DNA of 64,000 nt from Alphaproteobacteria bacterium (lineage in GTDB: Bacteria > Pseudomonadota > Alphaproteobacteria > Rs-D84), in the NCBI GenBank assembly GCA_015062525.1, contig SUUM01000001.1, positions 1 to 64,000 of the forward strand, in the 5' to 3' direction. The notes under the pieces are model-generated. The model was not told the DNA's origin, did not search any database, and worked only from the letters and a program-made list of their open reading frames with translations. Shown one piece after another: positions 34,882 through 45,200 of this stretch. A program made the translations under genes and the position numbers. Position 1 is the stretch's first letter. Each line of letters begins with the position of its first letter.

Positions 34882-35910
34882 TTATTTGTATGGGTCTTCG
34901 TACTTTTTCGCCAATTCCGCAATATTTTCTGGTGGCCAACCCGGAACTTCCATCCCCAGCCCCAGCCCCATTGCTTCTAATTGAACTTTGATTTCGTTCA
35001 AAGACTTGCGACCAAAGTTTGGTGTTTTCAACATATCTGCTTCGGTCTTTTGTACCAATTCACCCAACCAATTAATCTTGTCATTCTTCAAGCAGTTGTT
35101 TGCACGAACCGACAATTCCAGTTCATCAACATGCTTTAACAATTTTGGATCAAATGGCAACGCATCTTTTGCCTTGTCTTCTTCGCTGGCGATATCAGAC
35201 TGGGTTGGATCTTCAAAGTTAATAAATACAACCAACTGGTCTGTCAAGATACGGGCCGCAAATGCGATTGCATCTTCTGGGGAAACCGCACCGTTTGTTT
35301 TAACGGTCAATTCTAATTTGTCATAGTCTGTCGATTGACCAACACGTGTTGGCAAAACATCACTTGCCACATTCAAGATTGGCGAGAAGATAGAATCCAC
35401 CGGAATCACACCCAATGGCAAACCATCGGCATGCTGGGCCGCGGGCACATAACCACGCCCCATACCCAACGTGATTTCCATATCCAGATTCGCGCCCTTG
35501 TCCAGGGTGCAGATTTCTGCATCTTTGTTCATAACTTCGACACCACCTGTTGTTTCAATCATACCTGCGGTAACAACGGCTGGTCCTTTAACTTTCAGAT
35601 ACGCTTTGTGCTGACCTTCGCTTAATGCCTTGAAATAAACCCCTTTCAGATTCAAGATGATATCTGTTACATCTTCACGAACACCAGAAATGCTGGAAAA
35701 TTCATGCTGCACACCATCAATTTTGATATAGATTGGTGCACACCCCTGCAACGAAGACAACAGAACACGACGCAACGCCGTACCCAATGTCAAACCGAAC
35801 CCTTTTTCCAAAGGTTCCGCGACCAAAGTTGCAATATTTGGATTATGTTCATCAGTCTTGATTGTCAGCTTTTTAGGCTTAATCAAAGTCATCCAGTTCT
35901 TTTCAATCAT
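34882..35910 (-). CDS. rpoA: DNA-directed RNA polymerase alpha subunit
   Basis: 342 residues. The N-terminal dimerisation domain includes [21 protein letters not shown] and the C-terminal domain has the helix-hairpin-helix pattern [14 protein letters not shown] and [16 protein letters not shown]-like segments (observed as [16 protein letters not shown]). It scaffolds polymerase assembly and contacts UP elements and activators. AAAGGAAA precedes the ATG. In contrast to the usual order it is not preceded by rpsK but has its own promoter. Confidence 0.98.
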   Translation of the reverse strand: MIEKNWMTLIKPKKLTIKTDEHNPNIATLVAEPLEKGFGLTLGTALRRVLLSSLQGCAPIYIKIDGVQHEFSSISGVREDVTDIILNLKGVYFKALSEGQHKAYLKVKGPAVVTAGMIETTGGVEVMNKDAEICTLDKGANLDMEITLGMGRGYVPAAQHADGLPLGVIPVDSIFSPILNVASDVLPTRVGQSTDYDKLELTVKTNGAVSPEDAIAFAARILTDQLVVFINFEDPTQSDIASEEDKAKDALPFDPKLLKHVDELELSVRANNCLKNDKINWLGELVQKTEADMLKTPNFGRKSLNEIKVQLEAMGLGLGMEVPGWPPENIAELAKKYEDPYK

Positions 35911-35939
35911 AATATTTCCTTTTAGCTTAGTTTATCATT

Positions 35940-36009
35940 TTCGCCAAATGGCCATGCACAAAATGCGCATTTCGGCGCCAATTTTATACCACAATCCCCC
36001 AAAAGTCAA
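35940..36009 (-). promoter_or_regulatory. rpoA promoter and leader hairpin
   Basis: Minus strand TTGACT (36004-36009), 17-base spacer, TAAAAT (35981-35986). The leader then contains an imperfect hairpin (CGCCAAATG pairing with CATTTCGGCG, about 35942-35978). The independent promoter fits the break of the ancestral operon. Confidence 0.55.
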
Positions 36010-36014
36010 ATATT

Positions 36015-36532
36015 TAGATAAATAAAAGTTTAGTTAAGATATTAATTTTTAGAAATTAAGCACCATTACCTGCCCCCGTCGGGCCCCGAAAAATTCAGAT
36101 GAATTTTTTGGGTGACTTTGTGGGGCGGGACAGTTTTACTTGACCCGCCATGCGGGGCTTTAGTAAAACTTGGGTGGGGGCAAATATGACAAAACATCGC
36201 ATACGATAACACCAGAACAGAATACATAGAATCCCAGGGCTATAAACTAATCCGTATTCCAAATACATATTTGACCCGCACAGGAATAGATGAAGTTGTT
36301 CATACTTTGCACAGGTGCATACAAGACAATCTGGATGTGCATAATTATTTTGTGTCTCGATATAACTAACACCCCCCACCCCGGAATTCCAACGCCAATA
36401 AATTGTCGGGAATTCCGCCCGCCCCACAAAGTCACCCAAAAAAATCATCTGAATTTTTCGGGGCCCGACGGGGGCAGGTAATGGTGTTTAATTTCTAAAA
36501 ATTAATATCTTAACTAAACTTTTATTTATCTA
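36015..36532. mobile_element. DUF559 element, internally deleted (MITE-like) copy 1
   Basis: Nearly perfect terminal inverted repeats of about 115 bases (outer end TAGATAAATAAAAGTTTAGT) bound a 518-base element. The nuclease gene start is present but the reading frame is destroyed by a 200-base deletion between two CAAAACAT repeats, leaving MTKHRIR then stop. The 3' portion of the gene is retained. The deletion junction is identical to copy 3 at 59 kb. ORFs listed here are remnants. Confidence 0.8.
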
Positions 36533-36580
36533 AAAATCATGGATTCCGCCACTAACCACTTGCACTTACACTAACCACTA

Positions 36581-36607
36581 AAAAATCCCCCAACCGGGGG
36601 ATTTTTT
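36581..36607 (-). terminator. Terminator of the 36609 gene
   Basis: AAAAATCCCCC-AACC-GGGGGATTTTTT just beyond the stop codon, preceded by the 'actaaccacta' repeat. Confidence 0.85.
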
Positions 36608-36608
36608 A

Positions 36609-39560
36609 TCAGAACTGGGTCGTTGTACACGTATTCTTTTCTTCACCCCAATCCTTACAATATGGTTTACCAAACAATGGCCGTTTGGTTTTTGCACAGT
36701 TCTGGGAACGCACACATTTTTCACACTTTAACGTTTCCCATTCAAATGTGGACGTAATGGTTTCTTTGTGATTCCATTGGTTCAATTGTTTCGAACCAAC
36801 CAAATTCAACGTCACATCATTATCTTCTCCATTAGCTTTACCCGAACCAATATTACCCATCAAACCAATACCAGCCGTTGCCACCGCTGCGCCACCTATT
36901 GCAAGCTGACTTACAGTCATCCCCAACGCAACCGCAGAACCACCACCCGTGAATGGTATTGCCACCGCTGCACCAACAACCGCAACAGCCGCCATAATCT
37001 TACCAAAATCAGATTTTGGTGGCTCTGGCGATTTCGGCAGGCTGGATGCCTCGGCAAAACTTATACATGCCTGGCGGGCAATTTCACGACGTGCATCCAG
37101 TGCATTTTCACCCTGAATTTCCGCCATGCGTTCACCCATCTTGGCATAATCCGCTAACATTTTTTCGTTCAATTCATCATACTTTTTATAATAATTATCC
37201 TTGGCCTTTTTCAACGCGGATGTTGCAATAATTGAACGCATTTGCTTGGTCAATTCTGGGAATCGCGCCGCACTTTTATCGCCAATACGTGTACGGGTCG
37301 ATTTGCCTTCGGCATCTGTGCGTTTCATGCCCTGAACCTCGCGCCCGGTAATACAGAATTGAACCTTGGGGTCGGCCTCAATCGCATTAATTGCCGCATC
37401 AATATTCGCCTGTAATACCGCCAGTTCTGATTTCACACGTTCTTTTTGCTTTTCACTCATATTCTTTGCGGTATCAATTTTTGCCAGATATTCTTCCACC
37501 GAACTTAATCGACCATCATCACCAACCTGAACCGATTCCCAATAAATCGTCCCATCCAACACACCCGCGAACGGTGTGACCGGTCCCAACTGGGTACTTG
37601 ACGAACCCTCGACACGGCCCAATTCAGAATCCCGAATCTGGGAAATATCCGTACGACATTTGGCATAATCCAAATCCAATCCTGCCTTGGACATGGTATA
37701 TTCACAAATTTTATATTCCAACGAACGCGCACCAATATTTTCATCAACTGTCAAACCATCACAGTTTTCGGTTCCACCACAAACCTTAATCATGGCTTCG
37801 TCTGCGGCCGCCTGACATTCGGTCAGGAACGCATTATCAATATTCAGCATAATCCCCTGAACCATTGTTGACAATTCGTCATATACCGCATCCCCACGAA
37901 TTTCTGTTTCACCATACACCTTTTGACAACCGGTCAATTTATCATATGGGCACATACGAATAATTGTATCCGTATCCAACCCGATACACTGGGTATAATC
38001 TTTACCGCAACGGTCGTCGGCTTGCAGGCAATTTTTGACCTCTGTAGTACAAGAATCGACACGCATAGACGCCAATCTTGCCACCACGAAATCCCAGATA
38101 TCTGACTTAGCAGCGGCAGTTTCAGAAGAAGCGTCAATACCACAAGCGTTCAGCGGGACTTTACAAACATTCAGCATAGTTCCGGGTCTTGACAAACACA
38201 TATCATAAGAACCATCTGGGTCATTAGGATCGATAGTATCTTTACAAGCCTTTTGGAAACAAGATGAAATATTACCGATACAGTCTTGTCTGGCCTTGTC
38301 TTCTGCGATAAGTTCAGCGTTTTTGACCTGAGGCGCGACTTCTTTCAGGAAAGTATCCCAGACCTGACTTGCGACATTTACACAAGACTTAGTAACGGAT
38401 TCACAAAGCGGCTTTTTAGCCATCAATGCATCATACGTGGATGATGAGATTTCAATTGTTGTTACCGCCCCTTTAATTTGATAATTTTTCGATTTCTTGG
38501 ATGTAGATTGACGCGTATTTGTAGTGTCCATTGCGACCATGCTGGCACAACCCGAAAAATCATCACCACAACCACCGGTTGTCTGCATACACTTTTTAAA
38601 TTCAATTGTACATTGTCCCAAATCATATTTATTTGCGGTGCGCAACTGGTCCAATGCAGCTTCACGCAATGCCTTTTCCGCGGCCGCCAGTTTTTGTGCA
38701 CTGGAATTTTTCTGTTGTTTCAAACTGTTTTCATATGCCGTACAGTCCGATTTTATACGTTGGGCATACATCAACTGCAACATCTGTAAATCTGACGAAC
38801 ATTCTGGAATCTGGGCAACACACAGTTCCGCCGCCGCGCGATGCAGGGCGTCGCCTTCTTTCCCTTCAATCGGTGACATGGCGGATGCGCCAAAGATATC
38901 ATCTTCTTCGAAATCAACCGCTGTATCCCACATGGACAAATCCAATGTTCGACGCGCCTTTTTTTGTGCACCATCATCCTTGTCAATAACGGATTGTGCC
39001 GCCGCATTAGCCTTGGCAATTGCGGCCTCGGCATCATCGCCCATTTCAATCTTTTCAACACCAAATGTTGCCATTTGATATGATTGCTGGTCCAGTTTTT
39101 CAATTTCCGCTAAAATGGAATCCAGTTCGGCATTTTTATCACTACACAAACAACGTCCACCGGTTTCATTATCCAGCATACAGAAAGAATCCATACAGCC
39201 ATCATATTTCTGCTGACATTCTTCGGACACCACAACATTTTTTGTTGCCGTTGCAACCTTGGTACCGGTTCCGACAACCTTTTGCATTGCGCCCGCGCGC
39301 GCCGCAACCGTTGGCTTCGTCGCAGTTGTCGTAGCCGCGCGTCCGCGATTAACCGTCTGTGCCCCCGTGGCCGCAGGTGCCGCCGCACGTGGCGCGGTAC
39401 GCGATGTTGTTGCCGCACGTGCCGCCGTTGTTGTTTGTGTCTGACCCGTCGTCGCGGTGTTTCCACCACGCGCATTCGCGCGTCCCGTCGGTCGTGTTGC
39501 CGCAACAGCATCACCCAGAATTCCGGCAATTAACATAGACAAAATAGCAATTTTTTTCAT
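36609..39560 (-). CDS. Cysteine-rich secreted protein, CMD-x-FC family (largest of core subgroup)
   Basis: 983 residues. Signal peptide (IAILSMLIAGILGDAVA), a ~90-residue Ala/Thr/Arg/Gly-rich basic tail, then the hallmark ECQQKYDGCMDSFCMLDNET with GRCLCSD. The cysteine blocks follow in the same order as in the 22320 protein: YAQRIKSDCTAYE, NKYDLGQCTIEFKKCMQ, CESVTKSCVNVASQVWDTFL, RQDCIGNISSCFQKACKD and RVDSCTTEVKNCLQADDRCGKDYTQC. A hydrophobic Gly/Ala-rich segment (AAVAVVGAAVAIPFTGGGSA) lies near residue 870, and CEKCVRSQNCAKTK close to the end. Full-length similarity shows it is a paralogue of the 22320 gene. Ribosome site GGAAGGGA. Function unknown. Confidence 0.87.
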   Translation of the reverse strand: MKKIAILSMLIAGILGDAVAATRPTGRANARGGNTATTGQTQTTTAARAATTSRTAPRAAAPAATGAQTVNRGRAATTTATKPTVAARAGAMQKVVGTGTKVATATKNVVVSEECQQKYDGCMDSFCMLDNETGGRCLCSDKNAELDSILAEIEKLDQQSYQMATFGVEKIEMGDDAEAAIAKANAAAQSVIDKDDGAQKKARRTLDLSMWDTAVDFEEDDIFGASAMSPIEGKEGDALHRAAAELCVAQIPECSSDLQMLQLMYAQRIKSDCTAYENSLKQQKNSSAQKLAAAEKALREAALDQLRTANKYDLGQCTIEFKKCMQTTGGCGDDFSGCASMVAMDTTNTRQSTSKKSKNYQIKGAVTTIEISSSTYDALMAKKPLCESVTKSCVNVASQVWDTFLKEVAPQVKNAELIAEDKARQDCIGNISSCFQKACKDTIDPNDPDGSYDMCLSRPGTMLNVCKVPLNACGIDASSETAAAKSDIWDFVVARLASMRVDSCTTEVKNCLQADDRCGKDYTQCIGLDTDTIIRMCPYDKLTGCQKVYGETEIRGDAVYDELSTMVQGIMLNIDNAFLTECQAAADEAMIKVCGGTENCDGLTVDENIGARSLEYKICEYTMSKAGLDLDYAKCRTDISQIRDSELGRVEGSSSTQLGPVTPFAGVLDGTIYWESVQVGDDGRLSSVEEYLAKIDTAKNMSEKQKERVKSELAVLQANIDAAINAIEADPKVQFCITGREVQGMKRTDAEGKSTRTRIGDKSAARFPELTKQMRSIIATSALKKAKDNYYKKYDELNEKMLADYAKMGERMAEIQGENALDARREIARQACISFAEASSLPKSPEPPKSDFGKIMAAVAVVGAAVAIPFTGGGSAVALGMTVSQLAIGGAAVATAGIGLMGNIGSGKANGEDNDVTLNLVGSKQLNQWNHKETITSTFEWETLKCEKCVRSQNCAKTKRPLFGKPYCKDWGEEKNTCTTTQF

Positions 39561-39713
39561 AGAAATTCCCTTCCAATTAAACAGATTTTATCATAACTGG
39601 GAATATTTATGAAGTATAAATTTCAGTCAAAAAAAATAACGACACAAAACATTGACAACTTGTTATTTTGTGTTATATAAATAAGGGTAAGAAAAAGCAA
39701 AAAAAGGAATATC

Positions 39714-40571
39714 ATGAACAAAAAATTAAATGTACCAAATCTGGAAACCGCGCGCGCGGCGTACGGCAATCCAAACTATGAACGCGGCACAAAATATTTG
39801 TCCTGGCCGGGGCGCCCATTGTATTATTCACATGCGTATGTTATTTCAAATGAAAATTTACGCCACTCAACGGGTCTGACACGCGATATGGGACGTAAAG
39901 TATTAACCGTCGCGGGCAGTGGTGAACAACCATTGTTTTACACATTAAACGGCGCGACACAAATTGATACCTTTGACATTTCATACTGTGCCCGCGCAAT
40001 CATGGACATTAAAACCCAGGCGATAAAATCCGGCATGCCGTATGAAAAATATGTGCAATTGTTGACCGATTTACATTTCAAACCGTCTGCGTCGCAGGTA
40101 TCTGGAATGTCTGAAATTCTGCCAAAAATCCCCGCGCACAGCGCAGAATTTGTACGTGGCATGAATGGATACAGAATCTTTGGACACGGCCTGCCACCCG
40201 AAAATTACAAAAAAGAAATGATTTCTGGGGACGAATATGCCATATTGCAAAAAAAGTTGCCCGATCATTTCAATTTTATTTGGTCAGATGTTGCAGATTT
40301 GCACACACACCTGACCACAGAATACGACGTAATCAATTTGTCAAACATATTTGAATGGACACCTGAATTAATCCAGCCAACATTGCAGAATTTGCACAAT
40401 CACGTACGTCCTGGTGGCTATATTTTGGCCCAGACTGGTTGCGGAATGTCAATTAACAAGAACATAAACAAATTCATCCAGACCGCCCAGGCACTGGAAC
40501 ATTGGGCAAAAATAGACATAAACAAACAAAAATACAAAAATCAGATCGTTATACTAAAACGCATCCGATAA
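39714..40571 (+). CDS. Putative SAM-dependent transferase (DUF3419-like)
   Basis: 285 residues, with promoter TTGACA-16-TATATA at 39652-39679 and AAAAGGAA before the ATG. A Rossmann-type motif VLTVAGSGEQPLFYTLNGA is followed by a strand ending IDTFDISY, then NFIWSDVADL and YDVINLSNIFEW, which fits SAM-binding enzymes of the DUF3419/BtaA type (3-amino-3-carboxypropyl transfer to lipids). The match is from pattern memory only; an ordinary methyltransferase is the alternative. Cytosolic, single-gene unit converging on the three paralogous genes downstream. Confidence 0.7.
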   Translation: MNKKLNVPNLETARAAYGNPNYERGTKYLSWPGRPLYYSHAYVISNENLRHSTGLTRDMGRKVLTVAGSGEQPLFYTLNGATQIDTFDISYCARAIMDIKTQAIKSGMPYEKYVQLLTDLHFKPSASQVSGMSEILPKIPAHSAEFVRGMNGYRIFGHGLPPENYKKEMISGDEYAILQKKLPDHFNFIWSDVADLHTHLTTEYDVINLSNIFEWTPELIQPTLQNLHNHVRPGGYILAQTGCGMSINKNINKFIQTAQALEHWAKIDINKQKYKNQIVILKRIR

Positions 40572-40597
40572 AAAATCCCCCAACAGGGGGATTTTTA
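40570..40597. terminator. Bidirectional terminator between convergent genes
   Basis: AAAAAATCCCCC-AACA-GGGGGATTTTT between the genes at 39714 (+) and 40595 (-). Confidence 0.85.
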
Positions 40598-41008
40598 TTT
40601 CATTTTTTGACGGATTTGCTCGATACGTGATTTTACCAACCCATCATCTATCATCGTTCTATCCAGTTTATCTACAGAATCAACAAACTTCTTGGCATTG
40701 GGGTTCTTGGTCAGATATGCCGTACGCACACGCAACACGGGTTCACGCCCAAAGGAATAATAAGAATTGTGCGTTTCCACCCTTACCCCATTACTGCGCA
40801 AAATATATCGCGCCACAGGAATGTCCGCTTGATTTACGAAACAATACCAATAACGATGTCCGTTTCTTGCAACTATATATAAACGAAGCGACGTCAACGA
40901 ATAAACCACCATAGCATCCAATTGCGGATTATCACTGGACGCAACCGGTGCAACACCTGGAAATAAATTTTTTACATAATTTACAACTGTTTTATAACTT
41001 GCTTTCAT
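40595..41008 (-). CDS. Unknown small protein, tandem paralogue 1 of 3
   Basis: 137 residues with AAAGGATAATGT before the ATG. It shares with the next two genes the pattern YKTVVNYVKNLFPGVAPVASS, a Trp/Tyr/Cys motif (YWYCFV) followed by DIPVARYILRSNGV and a C-terminal LRVRTAYLTKNP...FVD. No signal peptide or membrane segment; basic. I do not recognise the family. The stop overlaps the terminator shared with the plus-strand gene. Confidence 0.8.
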   Translation of the reverse strand: MKASYKTVVNYVKNLFPGVAPVASSDNPQLDAMVVYSLTSLRLYIVARNGHRYWYCFVNQADIPVARYILRSNGVRVETHNSYYSFGREPVLRVRTAYLTKNPNAKKFVDSVDKLDRTMIDDGLVKSRIEQIRQKMK

Positions 41009-41295
41009 ACATTATCCTTTTATCACCCAGACAACCATACACAAAAAAACAATAATGTCAACAAAAATCCAGCTGTTTTGTCCCAAGCCCCTCAAATCAA
41101 AATGTGCATCAAGATTCACAACATACGTAAAATCAACAACAAACACGAAGAAACAGCAATGCATTTGCACTGTTTTTTTGGGATGCAAGAAACACATTAA
41201 CCAAACATTCAAGGGGCTTACCTGTAAAGAATTCACGGCCCCCACACCTACAACAACAAATATCAAAATGTAAAAATCGCCCCACGGGCGATTTT
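41009..41295. other. Spacer between paralogues 1 and 2
   Basis: A ~290-base spacer. ORFs in both directions (41012-41266 and 41055-41273) lack ribosome sites and family similarity. At 41272-41297 is the terminator AAAAATCGCCC-CAC-GGGCGATTTTT of the 41296 gene. I see nothing else. Confidence 0.5.
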
Positions 41296-41703
41296 TTATT
41301 TCATCCTTTGACGAACAATATTCAAATGACTTTTATACATATCTTCTTTCAAAATCCCCAGTTCCTTATCCATAACAGTATTTATAAATAATCTTCTGCA
41401 CGGATCCTGTGCCACATGGTCAGCACGCACACGCAAAACCCAACCATTGTGAGATTTACTATAATACTGCGACACTTTTAAACCATTACTACGCATAATA
41501 TATCTGGCAACAGACAGATCATCAAACTTAACACAACAATCCCAATACTTATGTTTATCATCAACATCAATATAAGAAGTTTCCAGCGCCATTTTCGAAA
41601 GAAGCATAGCATCCATATACATACTATTACTACGCCCAACAGGTGCATACCCCAGAAATAAATTTTTCGCATAAGAAACAACTATCTTAAAACTTTCTTT
41701 CAC
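41296..41703 (-). CDS. Unknown small protein, tandem paralogue 2 of 3
   Basis: 135 residues starting with GTG (AAAGGATAAAAA before it). Matches paralogues 1 and 3 at KIVVSYAKNLFLGYAPVG, YWDCCVKFDDLSVARYIMRSNGL and VLRVRADHV...LFINTV, although divergent in between. It is the most diverged of the three (WDC instead of WYC). Function unknown. Confidence 0.78.
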   Translation of the reverse strand: MKESFKIVVSYAKNLFLGYAPVGRSNSMYMDAMLLSKMALETSYIDVDDKHKYWDCCVKFDDLSVARYIMRSNGLKVSQYYSKSHNGWVLRVRADHVAQDPCRRLFINTVMDKELGILKEDMYKSHLNIVRQRMK

Positions 41704-41783
41704 TTTTTATCCTTTAATCGACAAAGCGACAATATTCTTTTACAAGATGTACTTGAACGTAAAAAATATAAATCGATGTTTTT

Positions 41784-42191
41784 TTACATCACTTTTTGAC
41801 GAATTTTTCGCAGATAAGATTCATACACCTTGTCATCCAGCTTCTCTGCTTTCTTATTCATAACAACATCCACAAATTGTTTTCCTGACGGGTTTCTTAC
41901 AAGACAATCAGTGTTTACCCGCAATATCCGACTGCATGTAAACTGACTATAATGGGTGCTAACCTTAAGTCCATTACTACGTATAATATGCTTTGCAATT
42001 GGAATATCGGTATAACGAACGCGACAATACCAATACATACGCCCATTCTGTGCAACAATATAAAAATTATCCAACGACAACCGCGACAGAACCTTGGCAT
42101 CCATCTCAGGATTCTCGCTAGCCGCAACAGGCGCACATCCTGCAAACAAATTTTTAACATAATTAACAACTGTCTTAAAATGCATATTCAT
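41784..42191 (-). CDS. Unknown small protein, tandem paralogue 3 of 3
   Basis: 135 residues; AAAGGA lies before the ATG (an internal Met two codons on is an alternative). Carries FKTVVNYVKNLFAGCAPVAAS, MYWYCRVRYTDIPIAKHIIRSNGL and ILRVNTDCLVRNP...FVDVV. Closest to paralogue 1. First of the three in transcription order, located just downstream of the large autotransporter gene but separated by about 75 bases from its stop. Confidence 0.8.
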   Translation of the reverse strand: MNMHFKTVVNYVKNLFAGCAPVAASENPEMDAKVLSRLSLDNFYIVAQNGRMYWYCRVRYTDIPIAKHIIRSNGLKVSTHYSQFTCSRILRVNTDCLVRNPSGKQFVDVVMNKKAEKLDDKVYESYLRKIRQKVM

Positions 42192-42265
42192 TCAAATATC
42201 CTTTATATTACCGTGCGATTATACATAAAAAAAATCAAAAAGCAACACAAAAATTATTTTTTTGT

Positions 42266-45200
42266 CTAAACCCCCAATCTGTGAGACAACTTCAACATGA
42301 ATATAGACTCATTACCAAATTCATCAGTATGATTTGGATTTACACGATATATAAAACCAATCGCCCCATCGGTAAATTCACCGAAATTATGACGATACGT
42401 ACCCATCAAACGCAATTCACGTTTTTCCGGACACAGGGACAGATTTTCCACATGAGTATCCACAACATTTAATTCATATTTATTTTTATCCATTTTCACA
42501 ACATCGTATTCCGCATACGCATAACGCAACGCACCGTTCGTTATCGCCAATGGCTGGGAAACTGAAAATTCAAAGTTGCCAACATTCGCCCCAAACGCAA
42601 ATGCATTTGAATCTATATCACTTAACCCCACTATAAAATCACCACTTGCATCCGACGCAGTATGCGCAAATGTCGCCCGTGCCGTCAAATCAATGTCATC
42701 AGACAATTTATACTGGGCAACCGCATCAAGATACATTGTATTACCATTTCCCAGATTCAACAACCCACCCGTCTGGGCCCCCAGAATAGTATCTGATTCA
42801 TGCGCCGAACCAACCGTACCAGTGAACGCAAATCGATTCCCCGTCCAAGAAACATTTGCCGCCCCACCCTGCATTAATCCCAGTCTGGCGGGCATATATT
42901 GCGCCGAAATCGTTGGGTCGTTTTCTAATAGCCCCTCGTCCGTTATTGCACCTGAAAACGCACGCGCACCAAATGACCATTTCCCAGAATTATATGCAAT
43001 ATCAGACACAACTGCATTTGACATCAACCCCAAAACCGGATTCGCCAACCCCGAAAAACGGGACACGCCATCGGTTAAATAATGTTGATACGATGCGCCA
43101 AAATTCCAGTTTCCGACCGCATAATCCAACGACAAATTATCCAAACCATTCAGATTGTCATCATACGCACGTTCTGAAAAAGACATACTTAACCCCAGCG
43201 CACCAATTTGATTACGTTGTGCATTTTCACGACGCGTTGTAAATTCACCCAACACATCACCCATATACAGACCGCGCTTATCACCCGCACCAAACGCAAA
43301 TTCATTTTCCCATACGCGCGGCAAAGACACAGTCCCATCAATATTTTCCAACACATCAAAGAACGGCGCACGAATCGTTGCCCCACGCAGGTTCAACACC
43401 GCCGACGGTTTGAACACAGTGTTTGTCGCCGCCCGCCAATATGCATTCCCATCCGACGATACAATATTATTACCATTATAATAATATACAGATGTACCCG
43501 GCTTGGTCGCCCGTTCCAGGTTAATTAAACCATAACCAAAGACTTCCTTGAAAGCGGTCAAATATTCATCATCTGTTTCCGGGGAATATTCACCTGGCAA
43601 ATTATACCGCCCCTGCAAATAAGATACCAATTCTGTTTTTGCCTGTTCTGGGGTTGTTGCCCATATCTTTCCTGTATTTGGATTCGTACCCAAATAAGCC
43701 CCATCCGCAGTCAATGCCAACAATGCAAAAATCTCATCATTATCCAAATATCCAAATGCAGATTGCACCGACGCAATTGCCCCCGCCATTGACGCCACAG
43801 CCATTTCGCTGTTTTCGCCCGGCGCAGCAAAACACCACGGATCAACACCATTTAATCCCAATCCTGCATCACCACATTTACGTGATGAATAAGTCGTATC
43901 ATAAAAATCATCATCTTTGTTATCTGGTGTACCATTATCATTATAACCTGCATCCCATTTGGCTAATTGGATTTTCCCAACAGACGTATCCGGCCCAGTA
44001 TAATCTGAAACGGAACCTACATTTGATGTACCTGTACCACTTAACTCAACCGCAACAACCGACGCAAACAAATGTTCCATATCCGTCCATATCGCAGGCG
44101 CATAATTTTCAAACGTTGGATCCAGCGCAGCAATCGATTTACCATCCCCCACACCATATTCATATGCACCAACAGAATTTACAATTATTTGATTTTGATT
44201 ATCACCAACCATCGCATATAAACTTTCCGCATCCATCCCCGGTGTATCAACAGTATCATCATTTGAAGCATCTAAATTATAGTAAAGATTTATATAATTT
44301 TTATACGCGGTCCTGCGCGCAGCATCTGTTGTTGCCCCAGATATCCCAGCCTTGAAATCAGCCATTTTCAGATAACCTAAATTTGTATTTTGCGGATTCA
44401 AGGCCAGATTTGCAATCACACCAACCACAGGCTCGCCAGAATCTTTCAAATTCGCGGCATTCAACATCGCAGAATAATTCATCAAATCAATTGTTTTCAA
44501 TGAATTTACATTGCCATTAAACAACGCCTCATAATTCGTTCCATTTTGAGCAAAATTCAACGTAGTTCCATTTACCGCGCCCGATAAACTATTATCTTCA
44601 TCAGCCAAATCCGTTGCGGTAAATTCATCACCATCTAACGTTATTTGGTATTCAACACCATTCAATGTAAATGTATCACCAGTTGCCCAATCGGTTGCAC
44701 CACTTTGATTACTGGATGCACCAACAACAGAATCCAACGCCAAACCACCACCCGTACGATATACCGTCAACTGGGCATTTGGAACAAAACCATAATAATC
44801 ACCCGACCCCGGTTTCCAACCCGCTATAACCTTGGCAGACACAGTATCTTGTTCCGACGCACTGCCAAAAACCGTATCATGTCCCGAAAAATCAAAGCCC
44901 TCACGCTCGGCTAAATCTGTTAAATCTGCCAAATTACTTCTGTTAAAAAATTTCCGCGATTGCTTGGTCAAAGACGCCACAGCGTTTATACATTCCACAG
45001 AACCCGAACCGTATAAAACGCACTTCGCCTGCGCTGCATTCACCTGACTTTCATCCGCCCAATTCAGCCAACCATCCGCCAGACTACCGGTCGCATTCAC
45101 ACCACTTGCCGTTATTGCGGCAACCCCAACGGGCCTCCCCCCCTCCAACGGGTCCCCGGGGAACGGCAACCCCGACAAATCATATGGCGCCTTGTCACTG

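Noticed and set aside
36095-36481. ORFs in the 36-kb and 59-kb mobile-element copies
   Set aside because: Reverse-strand or remnant frames of the deleted DUF559 gene; the true frame is interrupted after a few codons.
41012-41273. 84- and 72-codon ORFs between the paralogues
   Set aside because: No ribosome site, no resemblance to the flanking paralogues, and overlapping each other on opposite strands.
43639-44355. 238-codon plus-strand ORF
   Set aside because: Antisense to the autotransporter gene, whose frame has signal peptide, domains and barrel; the opposite frame is rich in His/Pro/Gln, as expected from reverse-complement reading.
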